The notes: generated from the sequence alone by a model not told the origin. A stretch of 64,000 nucleotides of DNA from Paramacrobiotus metropolitanus (GCF_019649055.1 NW_026570380.1:62001-126000), one strand, 5' to 3'. Positions 11,725-22,571 are shown, counted from the first letter of the stretch. Numbers and translations are program-made.

Positions 11725-12486
11725 CCCCGAACAGAAGCCTACACCAGAGAATGCCAACGGTGCAGTGAGAACGCAACGCCGCAGGGTAACAGACTCCCGT
11801 GCGCGCAGTGCATCATCTCGTTTACGAACGAACGGACTCCGGACACCGGAAGACAGATATACGCCCAGGCTCAAGCCCTTTATTTGAACGTCGTCGCTGG
11901 AAACCTCAGCGCGTATAGATACTTGGCTGGCCGAGAGAACCTCGTCAACCAGCTACGGGCGTACGAACAGGATAACTTGGCAGTCATCCAACGGCAACGG
12001 ACCGAGGACGAAGGTTGGAAAGGCACTCGACCTCCGGTGCTAACTGCCCGACTCTTCGAATGGCGCCAGCAACAAGACCTGGTACGCCAAAAAGAAGAGA
12101 AGGAAAAACTGGAAAAGGTCAATGAGAAGATCGCTAAAATGAAAGTTTACCCACCACCGACCCGCCATGAACCGGAAATGACGGTTCGATTACCGGCACC
12201 CACACAGGGTCGCTCGGAACCAGAACAGTTGGTCAAGGAAATACGCGAAGTTTTTGTCGGAGATCCACACCGACCACTTCAGAGCGTTGAGATAAAGATG
12301 ATGATGAATATGCCGGATGGAACCCAACAGCTGGTTACCCTGACCCCGGCCACATCCGACCAGTTGACGGCTATCCCACAAAGGGCTACGCCGGTCATTA
12401 CCCAAGCTCAACCGATAGGGTCCCAACAGATTCCACAACCTGGACCGGCAGCGCAACCAATGGCGCCGCCGCCGTCGACGACCTAA
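11725..12486 (+). pseudogene. ORF3 N-terminal half: Cys module and helical block (unit 1)
   Basis: The frame opens exactly at the splice acceptor and has no ATG near its start, so translation must begin in an upstream exon. Early residues form CQRC, 12 residues, CAQC (Cys codons at 11752, 11761, 11800 and 11809), a zinc-ribbon-like module. A helical block ALYLNVVAGNLSAYRYLAG and a charged coil (RQKEEKEKLEKVNEKIAKM) follow, then a Pro/Gln-rich linker. The same order of CX2C...CX2(C/H) and a Y-L-x-V-x-x-GN block occurs in unit 2 (22676 onward) and element 3 (43743 onward). It is not an Env protein: no signal peptide or membrane helix is visible. The function is unknown. The frame ends at TAA 12484-12486. 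Confidence 0.6.
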
Positions 12487-13899
12487 CAGCGGCGTCGACC
12501 GGCTAGAAACTTGGCAGGACACGATCTCCGACATCGAATTGGCCATGACGCTCGACACAGAATCGAGGAACAACGGGCTATTATTCGTGGAGCTGGAAAA
12601 GAATCGACCAGACCTCCACCCGGCAAACGAACCGGAGCTGAAGAAGTCAGCATTGGACTGGTCGTCGACTCAACCAGTAAGTCGAAACGGAACGTTATCA
12701 CACCAGAACCGCAGCCGGACGCCGACATGGTGGAACCGGTAGCACAATCCGAAGCACAACCCAACGAAATGGATGTGGATGTAGCCGACCAAATGGCAAA
12801 TCTCCCACAAGTGGAGGTGCCGGCTCGAGAAGACCCTCGTTACGACCTTGCCCGCCAACAGGGAATTGAGATCGTCATGCCACATCCGACCGAACGGACG
12901 AACTACATCATGAACACCATGGAGTATGAGGAACGACATCGCCCACAAGTATGGCGTATGGTCGAAAGCTTACGACAGTTCCTCGTCCGGTCCGGCTACC
13001 AGACGTTGATGGAACGACATCAATGGTTGCCGACCTTCAACATGACCAGCCATACCAACCCGAATATGGAACATCCATATGACCGAGCGAACGCCTTGCC
13101 ATCGATGACTGACCCCGCCTTGCTGAACACACCGCTGTACAGTCCGGACGGACCACGGTTAAGCCAACTAGGCCCACGCGAATGCCAGCACGATGAGCTG
13201 GAAAGCGTAGCCCAGTTCGTCATCACCGACGCACACCCGGCTTTTGTCATCACGGCGGCTCGAGCGGCTCTGGACTTGCTGCAATATCTCCCACAAGAGG
13301 AGATCGCACTGGAACAGAACAGTACGGCAGCGGTACTACGATACCTCTTTGCAGCACGACTCGGCAACTACCACTGCCACTTCACATTGTACGGACTTTA
13401 CCGGAATCAGAGGATCCCACCAGCACTGGAAACAATTGTAGCCCAACTCGGCTCGCCGATGAGAAGCATCACCCTAGCCGTCTGGTTACGGGATCTCCTC
13501 TTCGCCCACGAACGGCACGCCGGACGATACGCAATCCGGACCCAAGAACAGATCGATACGTACGACGACGCACCTCGATTTGTGAGCTGGTATCGTGAAA
13601 AGAAACACTTACCGGCCGGATTCACCTCACATCACTACGAAGAAGGGATGTCGGACGACTTGGCACCGGGCGCACGACCCTTAGCACGGAAGCTGCGAAA
13701 ACAGGGAGCCAAGGCAAAGAAGTCCCAAGCCGAACACCCTGGACAGGAGACGGAGGACGACAATGCGTCCCAACGAAGTAGTTCCGTCAGCTGCAAACCA
13801 GGGGAGTCTACATTACGACCTCATCACCGACCAAAACCGGACGATGACGAAGATGACTACTTCGGCGGTGATGCGCCGGTCGATGTGAACTTGGGATAG
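12487..13899 (+). pseudogene. ORF3 C-terminal half: conserved helical domain (unit 1)
   Basis: From 12487 to about 12700 the likely coding frame is frame 2 (VDRLETWQDTISDIELAM); from about 12700 to the TAG at 13897-13899 it is frame 1, so small indels have struck here. The main domain (about 12840-13640) has PHPTERTNYIMNTMEYEE, ITAARAALDLLQYL and VLRYLFAARLGNYHCHFTLY. It matches unit 2 (PRPHREVTDYIMKAIPY, VTAARAAMQIP, IRIFAATLGYLRSHW) and, more weakly, element 3 (VRLYFGALLGHHGCHKKL). The GN-type block resembles the block in the N-terminal half, so ORF3 may hold two copies of one fold. The tail is acidic and low-complexity. No known family is recognised. Confidence 0.55.
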
Positions 13900-16555
13900 G
13901 GGCAGGTTTCCACAAAGGAAACCTAGTCCTCGACCACAATACCCAAGAGGACAAGGAGCCAAAAACCGGCATGGTCGAGAACCGACCTGGCTGAGAATCA
14001 GCCTAGCTGAGAAACAGCACCGTCGAGAAACGACATGGAATTCGGAATGGACACCTTTCTTACGTTTTTCCTACAGATACACCATGGACGTAACAGACGT
14101 CGACCACGATCATGCCATTTAAGCCGACCACAAAGGCCGGCCGGATTCTTTGGTCTGACCCGGAAACGAGTGGTTAGACCTGGGTATCTTGGTCCTTTCA
14201 CCGTACCGGTACGTCCCCCGAAGAATCCCCTGGACAGAACTGAGCAACCGACCTCAGTTCCCCAGCATGGCATGCGCAGACCGCGGAACCATGTAGGCTA
14301 ACATAGCACATCGGAACCACATCTGCTACGGTTGGAGCCAACAGACGCCCCGACCAGCTAACAAAGCTAATCGTGGAAACCACGCCCAACACGATATTAC
14401 ATGGTGAGTCAGAAGATTACTCCGGCCAACCGACTCTGGAGTGAAGACTGAGAGGATAACGCTAGCATGGTGCTAAATACGGAACTGCGTATTTACCATC
14501 ATGCTTGCCTGGCACCCATGGCCGACTCGAGAACCGAGTAGCCGACCAGTAAACCTCGCCACCGAACAGTCGGACATTCGACTCGGATAAGCCGACCACA
14601 AAGGTCGGACTCCGAACGAACGGATTTCCAACGCCATAACGACAACAGATCGCGGTAACCACGACTGGCTACCTTACCCGACCACACAGGCCGGCGAAGC
14701 CATAAATTCGGCTCAATATGGGAAGCATAGAATCACCAGCCAGGATCTGCTACCTTAGCCGACCACAAAGGTCGTACATGCTATAGGTAGATGGTAGAAC
14801 CGCAGACCGCGGTAACAACCATGATCGCTACCGTCTAGAAAGTCGTACCGGATTCTCCGTTGAACCCAGAGTTACAGACTCTGTACCTGGAGTCCAACCG
14901 ACGTCTCCCCCGGAGGAAATCGGAACTAACCGACTCACCGGTGAACACGACTACGCGCGCCTCGAACGTGCTGCGTTTCCCTGAAGAGGAACAGCGACGG
15001 TGATTTGGCTACCGGCGTACCAACGACTCCGCCGCGACCTGCTTCCCCATGACTCAAATGGAACATCCTAGGCAGACCGTACTAGCGGTTACGACCTGCA
15101 CTCCTTGAACCAGTCCGTTGACGGAGGACAACTGCCCGCAACAGTACCGGCCAGCTGTTCTGCGTCATCGGCAAGGAATGAAACTCCCGTGGACAAGAGT
15201 CACCTACCCCAACAGAAGTGGCTAGGCGTCTCTGGTTCGCGACGAAAAATGACGAAGTGGATCTCATCCGACCTCAGGACCCTCGCATGTGCATGAAGAC
15301 GGATCCTCGCCGGCAACTAGACCCGGCCATATTTAAACCAAAGAGCTTGTTTCGTGAGCTGGGACCACAAAGGCCCCTTTTCACCACAAGCGTGCATGAT
15401 TGCCTGATGGAGCGAGAACTGCTCGGCCAACAGACGCCACAGCAACACAGCCACAGGAGAAACGGAGTGGGGCTGCCGAATGTCCTTTTGCCAGTCCGAA
15501 CTGACCAAAGGATATTCAGACACCGGAAACCCAGTCAACTGTAGCTGGATCGACGGCACACTCGGAATTGAACCGACCGAACGGAGGTCGGAAATGTACC
15601 GCAACAAGTCGGAAGAAACAACAACCAGTCGGAAACCAACCTCCTAACGAAAGAATACGTCTTTTGGACGGACGGAAACACGTTTCAACCGACCAAGTAG
15701 GAGTCGATAGCCGACCTCCGACCTCCAACATGGATAACCGACCAAGGTCGGATATGGATGATGACCGACAACAGGTCGGCTAAACTGATGACTAAATGAA
15801 AGACGAGGTCGGATAGAAGAACGCGAACATCGTCAGTTACCTCGGTTGACCATCGAGGAACGAAATTTCCGACCACCCACCTTATACCATTGCAACCGAC
15901 CAATAGCTGGATAACATTATGACCGATCACAGGTCGGATCGGCACAACGGAATGCCGACCAAGAAGTTAACGGATGGAAATGCTACTCCTAGCTACAAAG
16001 GCTTAAGGCAGTAGACAACCGATTCTATTTCCACCGTAGGAACACGAAATTTCCGACCGGACCTTCGAGCCAGTTCGACTCGGATGAACCCTAATCAGGC
16101 TCGTGGTAGCAGATTGAACGGTTTTAACCGATCACATTTTGAACGGAATTGCTGTACTCAGCAACCACAAAGGTTGCATGACACGAGTATCGGTTTTTCC
16201 CGACCTGACTTCGGAATTCGGAACTTAGCCGGATTTCCATGCCGCCGGTCGACTTACCGGTAGGCCGACCTTGGTCAACCAACCTCGGTCTAACTCCTCC
16301 ACATAGAGAGGATGCCTCGGCATTCGCAACTGCGACAGTGCCTCTCCATTCGCAACAGACGGATGCGAGTCGGAAGTAAGTGTTTCACCGTGTTTACCCG
16401 ACTTATGTGAATTTTACCGGCCACGACGGATAACCCGAGAACTGACGCCTCGGATCCAGTCTACCGGACAACATTGGACAGGAGACCCCGTGGACTCAAC
16501 GCCCCGTGGAAGTCATCCTAGTCGGAATAAAGCCCCCGGATAGATTTTGCATTTT
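13900..16555 (+). other. Long non-coding 3' tail of unit 1
   Basis: There is no supportable gene in this stretch: frames are short and stop-rich. Its composition is still that of the element, packed with CCGACC and GGTCGG words, often as near-palindromes (CCGACCAAGGTCGG at 15749, the hairpins at 13904, 14592, 14760 and 16161). Because codon use cannot explain this bias outside genes, it points to a DNA- or RNA-level property of the element. It may be a long 3' untranslated region between ORF3 and the last exon. Confidence 0.5.
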
Positions 16556-16999
16556 TCTAGAATTCTTTCCTAACAAACGGAATTGTATTTTTCTAGTTAG
16601 ATCTCTTTAACAGATCTGTTTTGTTTTAACTTTTGCTCACATGAATCGTGTGATTAAATTTTATTGCATATTTTTCTTTCGCGTTGTATAAGACTTCATA
16701 ACATTTCTCCTTTTTACATTGTTCTCCGATGCCAACCGAAGCAAGAAGCCAGCCAACAGACGCATTTTACCGGTCCAACGAAACGCCCGAGCGACCTCCG
16801 GATTTTCGGCCGTGAGCTGCTTGCCTCTCACGGGTCTGGAAGGAAAAGATGGGACGGTCAACCGGACACCGGACTCCCACGGCTAGAGGACGCGCACCGG
16901 CGACCCCACACTGGGTCCAACCGGAGAGCTGAGCGATACACTGGTGCGGTACCGAGTCGGAGCATCCTTCGCAGGAACTCGGATTCCCGCCCAGAGGCA
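16556..16999 (+). other. Last exon region before the 3' LTR (unit 1)
   Basis: An AT- and pyrimidine-rich stretch (16556-16730) is followed by a GC-rich segment with an open frame. That frame reads CQPKQEASQQ and ends SDSRPEAYQA just before the LTR. The matching segment of unit 2 (25978-26210) begins HRPKKPHQT after a clean splice acceptor and ends SNSRPVACQ. The paired position and similar ends suggest a conserved terminal exon, coding or not. In unit 1 the acceptor AG is not clear, so it may be decayed. Confidence 0.4.
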
Positions 17000-17574
17000 T
17001 ATCAGGCGTACGAGCCTGTGCGTGGTGCTACGCCCACAAGTGGCGTACTAGCACTCACTTACATGCCATTCGCCTCTCTCTTGTACGTACGTGTGCTGCT
17101 GCACTGCACTCATCCACTGAAGTGGATATACCGCGTGCGCACACACTGCTCTGAGCATACTTGCTCTCTCGTTCCTCTCTCGCCGTATGACTCAGCGCTT
17201 ATACGCTCGCGTTGGATAGAGTCCAGTCTGCGCACAGCATCACACAGCTGAGAGGGCCGCATCACGCACACTGTGGCCGCCAGCGTCATTCACGTTGGGA
17301 CCGCTCAAGAACGCTTCTAGCAACAGTTTCTAGATTCTGCCATACTGGCATTGTTCTTTCTTCCTGCTATTACGCAGTATTGTCAGCCCTTTATTGTGTC
17401 AATAAAGACCTCTGTGAGCTCCTCGCGCTTGCCTGTTACATAAGCGAGGGGAAAAGAGATGCCGTTTGCCTTGTACCCTGCATTTTACTGGGTAATCCTG
17501 CCATAGTAGCACGCAATTAGCAAGGTAATAAAGAAATGTTTGCTGCAAATTTCAAATTTTACGATGACCTGACA
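17000..17574 (+). repeat. Probable 3' LTR of unit 1
   Basis: The bounds are placed at TATCAGG (17000) and CCTGACA (ending 17574), a 7-bp inverted pair with one mismatch. The left end follows CCCGCCCAGAGGCA, nearly the same sequence that precedes the LTRs of unit 2 and element 3. A polyadenylation signal AATAAA lies at 17401-17406. There is no second copy in the window to confirm the ends, because the 5' part of unit 1 is off the left edge. The left end begins TA, not the usual TG, which may be a mutation. Confidence 0.5.
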
Positions 17575-18125
17575 ACGGCTGGTGCTCCTTTGATCCTTTG
17601 AAGTGAGCTTCCTCTGGAACCATTTTTACTTAATTATATGACGTCATTTCCGGCTCACTTATATGGCATAATATCTTTACTTTCTTATAAGACGACATTT
17701 ACTTCCTTGTACGACGTCATTTCTTACTTCCGTAACGGACAGACAGACATCACCTTTTTGATTTTGTCTGAATTAGAGGACCTTCGCTGCGCCCGGTCGA
17801 TTAAAAAGACTTAGAAGTAGTCTCCCACGATCGTTACCTTGATCTGCTACCTTAAATAACTAACCTAAATTACTTAACTTTGACTGACATAGGCAGCTTA
17901 GAAGTAGCTAGCCTAAAGCTGGAACTAACCATAGCGTAATTGGTCTCGCAACAGTGTCCCACAGAACGATGGAATGACGACGACGCACCGACTGCTCCGA
18001 CGACTCCGACCGAAGTATTCGATCAGACCCTTACTCAAGACCGGAATCCCGGTCTGGCGCATCTTCCACTCGGTCGTCTAACCGGCCAATGAGTGTACAG
18101 GTACTGAAAATACGAGCTGGCTAAC
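17575..18125 (+). other. Junction region and pol-tail remnant before ORF2 (unit 2)
   Basis: The first 200 bases are AT-rich and include the palindrome TGACGTCA at 17639-17646 and a partial copy near 17723; I see no gene there. From about 17964 to 18091 a short frame reads NDDDAPTAPTTPTEVFDQ and stops at TGA 18090-18092. By position it is the end of the pol tail of unit 2, equivalent to 289-1068 in unit 1. The left breakpoint of unit 2 therefore lies between 17575 and about 17960. Confidence 0.4.
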
Positions 18126-18827
18126 ATGTCAGTTGGACCCGGACCACGGGCCGACACACCGCTACCCCGGTCTCAGCCTCTGCCACCTCGAGCCATCCCG
18201 CCGCAATACTTGCCGCTAGGGACATACTCTGACGAAGCCGGGCTCTTTGTTAACGCACCAGCAGCCAGCGGTCCGCCAAGCTCTTCGTCGGGCCAAACGG
18301 TCCGGCGTCACCCACATGGCCGAACAGGCCCACGACCAATTCTGTATGGTGGTCAATCGGCCAAACAGCCCATCATTACTACAGTAGCAGTCGGACCAAT
18401 GGTCCAGACTCCGCCGGTCCATACTGGACCAAGGCCACGCTACCCTCCGCCGCCATACTACAATCGATATTATGGATATCCACATCATCCTGCGCCTGGA
18501 CCTTCGAACCAGCCGCAGTCGGACTTGAGCCAGGGGCGATACCCACCACCGTGGGCATATCCGCCACCACCTTATGGATATCCAAGGCCATACGGCGGTT
18601 ATGGGGGAAATGACGAACCGCCATATGACCCCCCAGCGGCTCAGACACCGCCTGACTTGTCAGTACCAGCCCAACAACCGGGACTTGAGGCATTCCGAAC
18701 GGCACAGCCTCCGCCACTCCAGCCAACAACATCGGGCAATCGCGACATGCGCGATTTCCCATTACGGGTATTTGTGGATAGGGTATATACTGTATGCCAT
18801 CGGCCAGAAGAAGTCCCACCAGAATAA
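18126..18827 (+). pseudogene. ORF2 start: Pro/Tyr-rich segment (unit 2)
   Basis: ATG 18126 opens MSVGPGPRADTP, the counterpart of the ATG-Ser start of unit 1 ORF2. The 233 residues are rich in Pro, Gly and Tyr with YPPPPYYNRYYGYPHHP-type runs, typical of disordered or phase-separating segments. The frame ends at TAA 18825-18827 but is open again at once in the same frame, so the stop is a point mutation within ORF2. The role is unknown. Confidence 0.5.
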
Positions 18828-19784
18828 ACGGCCTCATTTGGCCTTAACGAACCGGACCAGACTGCAGGGGCAGCACCAAACCTGGGGTTGGTCGGGCGTG
18901 ACCAGACTGTCCCACCGACAGAACCTGTGTCATCGCCAGCACTACAGCCAGGCGAGATTATCGAACCAGTATCTACGCCGTCATTGCAGTCCGAGTCCCC
19001 GGACGAACCATTGGCCGATCGCGGAATTCCACTCTTTGCCCTCCAAGAGAATTTAGCGGAGGTAGAGAACTCCATAAAAGAACTGGAGCAAATAATCCGC
19101 GAGCTGAATATTCAGGACCCTTGCCACCGTGACTTGGTCAAGCGGATTATCACAGACCAGAAAGAGTTCCGGCGCTTAGCGCGTGAACTCAGCGAAGAAA
19201 TCGCAATCCGGCGGGCCCAGCACGAGATACTTCCGTTGCATGACCAAACCGGTCAGGCCCTGCTGGAAGGAGCCCGTGAAATGAGATGGCAGCTGGAACA
19301 GCACAGGATGGCGCTCATAATCCGGATAAAAGAATCCGTAGCACTATCGCGCCCGCCTCCAGCGCCATCAGCGCCACTTCAGCCGCTGAACCCATTAGTC
19401 GTAGTAACCGCTACGATAGGGGGAATTTCAGCCGCACCAGTTGCCCTGCCCGCGCCAACCGACGCGGCAAAAGCCACTGGTTTGCAACAGCGTGAACCAG
19501 CGTCATCCCCGTATGACTTACGGACAATTCCAGAGCCACTGCCCCTGGACAGCAAACTTCGCGCTGCCGGTGACTTGAGCGAAGTAATCCGCACAGTTCT
19601 CCGTGGCACGGACATCGCAACTATTCGCAGAAGAGTTGCTCTGGAAGCGGAACTTCAACGCATCTTAAAATACCTGAAGCGACTCCGACGGGCCATGCTG
19701 CGCTATATGGATAAGGCAATGGACACCGGCAACGCCGGACCACAAATGCGCAATTTCCTCAACCGAGGAATCAACGCGGCCTGA
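18828..19784 (+). pseudogene. ORF2 coiled-coil segment (unit 2)
   Basis: This continues the same frame as the segment before it. A short acidic/Pro linker leads to a clear coiled coil (LQENLAEVENSIKELEQIIR at about 19040-19100), an Ala/Pro linker, then a basic helical block (RRRVALEAELQRILKYLKRL) ending at TGA 19782-19784. It corresponds to the coiled-coil modules of unit 1 ORF2, but there are far fewer copies here, which accounts for much of the length difference between the two ORF2s. Confidence 0.5.
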
Positions 19785-19804
19785 TCGAACAAGCACCCCA
19801 ACGC

Positions 19805-20659
19805 GTGCTGCCCAAACCCCGACAGGGGCAAGCAACACGCGGAGTCCGAACCGGACTCTTGGATCCAACACACTCCTCAGACCGTCGACCGCCGGAAGAA
19901 CTGAGAGACCGTCATAGGAGCATTTTGCAAGTCTCGAACGAAAGACTTACAGCGGGACCAGCATTCAGTCGGCCAACCACTCCGTCCCAATCGGACATGG
20001 AGACCGACAGCGACATCGAATGGCTGGACCTGCCTGCTCCAATTCCTGTACCAGGACTAACGGCTCCGCCAGATCATATGGTTGCACCAGAACGACAGGT
20101 CCATCCTAGACCTACGTCACTGGCACCGCCACCAGGAATCGCGGAGCGCCTGGAACAGATCATGCGAGCCGCAGCGGCTCAACCCATCACTTCAAAAATG
20201 GGTGCCGTAGCCAGCATCATCCAGATGGCGCAACCCACCGAACCAGGCCGCCGGACTCTTCGCCAACAGTGGGAAGACGAACAAGAAGCCCGGCGCCGAA
20301 AGTTAGGCGGAGTGGATAGCGGCACAATCCAAATGACAGTCCAAGTGGCGTTACACGTCAGCAACCTGATTAGAGACGCCGAGGACGTCGATCGTCGCAT
20401 GTCCAACCAAATAAGGGATCTAAGCCCATTTGACCCAGAAGCGGTCTGGCCGACCCAACAGCAGCAAAGCTTATCCCATCGGGTAGCCCTGCTCAGAGAA
20501 CTTACATCGAACAGCACGATGCCTACAGGCAATTCGTTGCTTGTAGTGGAACACACTATACGATGGCTCCGCACATTCGTCGAGGATTACTGGAAGGTCC
20601 AACGACCTGGCCCGTCAACGACGGAAGGCCCCAGTAGCTTCGATCCAGTTTACGAATGA
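19805..20659 (+). pseudogene. ORF2 helical segment, frame 2 (unit 2)
   Basis: After a frame change the protein continues in frame 2: an acidic stretch (SDMETDSDIEWLDLPAP), then helical blocks (GIAERLEQIMRAAAAQP, RRTLRQQWEDEQEARRRKLGG, HVSNLIRDAEDVDRRM). The repeat linkers TTTTQ of unit 1 are absent. It stops at TGA 20657-20659 and reopens in frame. Its initial residue is not a real start; it is an internal part of ORF2. Confidence 0.45.
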
Positions 20660-21496
20660 CGACCAGACCCAGTGGCGGTGCCAACGGCGCTGACCACTAC
20701 ACATGCACCAGTTGCCTCAACATCGGCGGACCCAACTTTGGTCCAAGCCCCAACAGTGGCCCCAGCACCAATCGTGCCTAGGCCAACGTCAAGTCAACCC
20801 GTGGACACTGCCGTACCCGCTACCGCGGACGACAGTATGGAAATCCCACCACAAGAAGCTGAAACGGACGTGAGCATGCTCGACAAAACTTTCGAGCTCT
20901 CGCCAGACGAGCCGGCCCAAGAGTCAGCATCAGTCCAAACGGCTGGTGCAACGACAAGTCCAATGGTCGTCGATGAGCCAACGTTATCATCAGACATTAC
21001 GCCCACGCCAAACCGAATCGAAGGCGACACTTCAGGCGGCACTTTAGTCGTCCGGCCAACGGCCAGAAAATCGTCCGGAGTAAAGCCCGCCACACCGGAG
21101 ACAATGGCGACGTCAGCTACAACTGGTGGCCCGCAGTCGCCAGATTTAAAACGAAGAAACGGACCCCTCCAGAAGCCGGAAGCCGCCTTCACAACGGTCA
21201 CTCCCAGCATGGACAGGACAACCAATGGACTTAGAGCTTCCCGGTCCTACCAGGCCGGACCGTCCATACTTAAACCTATGGCTGCCCAACCGGCTTTGAC
21301 ACTTCGTGGTCTACCGACCAAGAAGAAGTCACCACCGAAGAACTTCCCCGGGAAAGCCCATGTGCTCTCACCACTGGAAGAGCGGCCAATCCCATCAGGG
21401 ACAACGGAACCTTTTGCGGGACGAGCCCCAGAAGAGGCATCGTTTTCGGTTGACCCCAACGGGCCCAACCAGCCAGTATCAGATGGACCCGCATAA
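20660..21496 (+). pseudogene. ORF2 acidic Pro/Thr-rich segment (unit 2)
   Basis: Same frame as the preceding segment beyond one stop. The product is disordered, rich in Pro, Ala, Thr and Ser, with acidic patches (DDSMEIPPQEAETDVSML) and a short basic stretch (PTKKKSPPKNFPGK). It parallels the long disordered middle of unit 1 ORF2. The frame is lost close to 21480, where the conserved domain continues in frame 0. Confidence 0.45.
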
Positions 21497-21941
21497 TGAA
21501 CTGGTTGGCGAGATCATGGAAGTTGATCTACGCTTAAACCTCACTGAAGAGGACATGCGCCAGCGGATACGCGCCGGCGATCCGACCTTGACCGAACATG
21601 AGATTGACCGCACCAAACGAGGTTGTCAGTTATTGGTCCAGGAACGGAATATCCTCATCAGACGACTCATGGCTATGAGAAGCAAAAGCCAGGCCCTTCG
21701 CCAGCGCAAACTGCGCGGCGAAATCATCGAACATGCGATGTACATTCGAGGGCCACATATTAACCCAAGAGCTTGGACAGTGGAAACGCGCCCAAGACTA
21801 GGCCAGCCAGTGGAAGACCAACTCCCACCGGAGGAGGTCGAATGCGATGAGGAAATTCCTCAGTTCGCGGCAGCCTACTATGGCGTCCTGTCCAGCGAAG
21901 ACGAGGAGGATTTGGATAAAGACGTCCAAAGGGTCTTGTAG
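21306..21941 (+). pseudogene. ORF2 conserved domain (QER-RRLM block, unit 2)
   Basis: The meaningful part begins near 21480 (NELVGEIMEVDLRLNLTEED). QERNILIRRLMAMR, an LRQ-containing stretch and INPRAWTVE-RPRLGQPV align by eye with unit 1 at about 7595-7905 in the same order and spacing. This is the best evidence that the ORF2s of the two units share descent. The first 58 codons of the open frame overlap the previous segment and are out of register. The stop at 21939-21941 is followed by more in-frame sequence. Confidence 0.55.
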
Positions 21942-22571
21942 GAGACCGCACGGGCCAAATCTCTTCTACCGAGGAGATCGCCCCGCAAAAGTCGGTTTCC
22001 AGAAAAACGGGCTTCTCCTGGACGCGCCACATCACAACCGGCGCGTATGCCGAGTATGCCGGCCCCAGGACCAGCACCTCCCCGGTTCACACCGATCCGG
22101 CCAGGCAAATCACCAGACAAGTAGAAGATGGATACGTCATCTTCCCAACAGCCGGTCATGACCATAGCGGTGGAACGGATCCCGGCACCAACGGTGGCCG
22201 TGGATTCTACACTTGACGAAGTGCAAATCACCGTAACCGCACCAGCATCCTTGGTCCCGGAAACAGCCAAGAAGGCCATCAAACGTCCGACCGAACAGGT
22301 GGAAGCAGATTCGGCCTTAATGCCTATGAGTACTTTGAGTCCAACGAAGCAGAGGCACCTTGTGGCCCACGCCGAGCATAATGACCGACGGCAATATCCT
22401 TACCTCCTCAGAAAGATACAAGAGGCTAAGGACCAGAATAAGCCGGAAGATTACGAAATGTTCACCGAAATGCTTCGCCGGCTATGGATTCCACCAAGAA
22501 AAAGCAGAAGCGGAAGTCTTATCACCAGTGACCCAGCATACAAGTTGCAGAGGGGGGGGGGCGGGTTGTAA
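21942..22571 (+). pseudogene. ORF2 C-terminal segment (unit 2)
   Basis: The frame of the conserved domain continues with a stop near 22116, then reads SSSQQPVMTIAVERIPAPT and a helical end (QYPYLLRKIQEAKDQNKPEDYEMFTEML in part) to TAA 22569-22571. A run of ten G at 22552-22561 lies at the very end and may have shifted the frame. The helical end sits where unit 1 has its possible winged-helix domain, but I cannot align the two. An internal ATG at 22128 exists but is unlikely to be a true start. Confidence 0.45.

Larger units (their letters stand above)
2074..16177. repeat. Dispersed hairpin family with ACAAA/ACACA loop (unit 1)
   Basis: A small inverted repeat recurs through unit 1: a stem closed by CC...GG around a five-base loop ACAAA or ACACA. 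Perfect stems start at 2074 (6 bp), 2391 (7), 4774 (6), 6044 (7), 13904 (8), 14592 (6), 14760 (5) and 16161 (6). Copies with one mismatch or G.T pair start at 2715, 3298, 4485, 11544, 11591, 14124, 14678 and 15361. Stems differ in sequence (ACCGACC, CGAACCC, AGGTTTCC, GCAACC) but stay self-complementary while the loop is constant. Copies lie in ORF2 (where they encode the TTTTQV linkers), in the pre-ORF3 spacer and in the non-coding tail. The function is unknown. Confidence 0.7.

Noticed and set aside
11725-13899. ORF3 as a retroviral-type envelope protein
   Set aside because: It stands in the env position and follows a splice acceptor, but shows no signal peptide, cleavage site, glycosylation-rich ectodomain or membrane helix.
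17580-17588. TGGTGCTCC five bases after the unit 1 LTR as a primer binding site, making that LTR a 5' LTR of unit 2
   Set aside because: Unit 2 ends in an LTR of different sequence, the other two LTRs here have the primer site with no gap and use initiator tRNA-Met, and what follows is not a Gag leader.
22552-22561. Run of ten G as a functional element
   Set aside because: It lies at a frame end and is more simply a homopolymer or sequencing-prone site; kept only as a possible cause of a frame shift.
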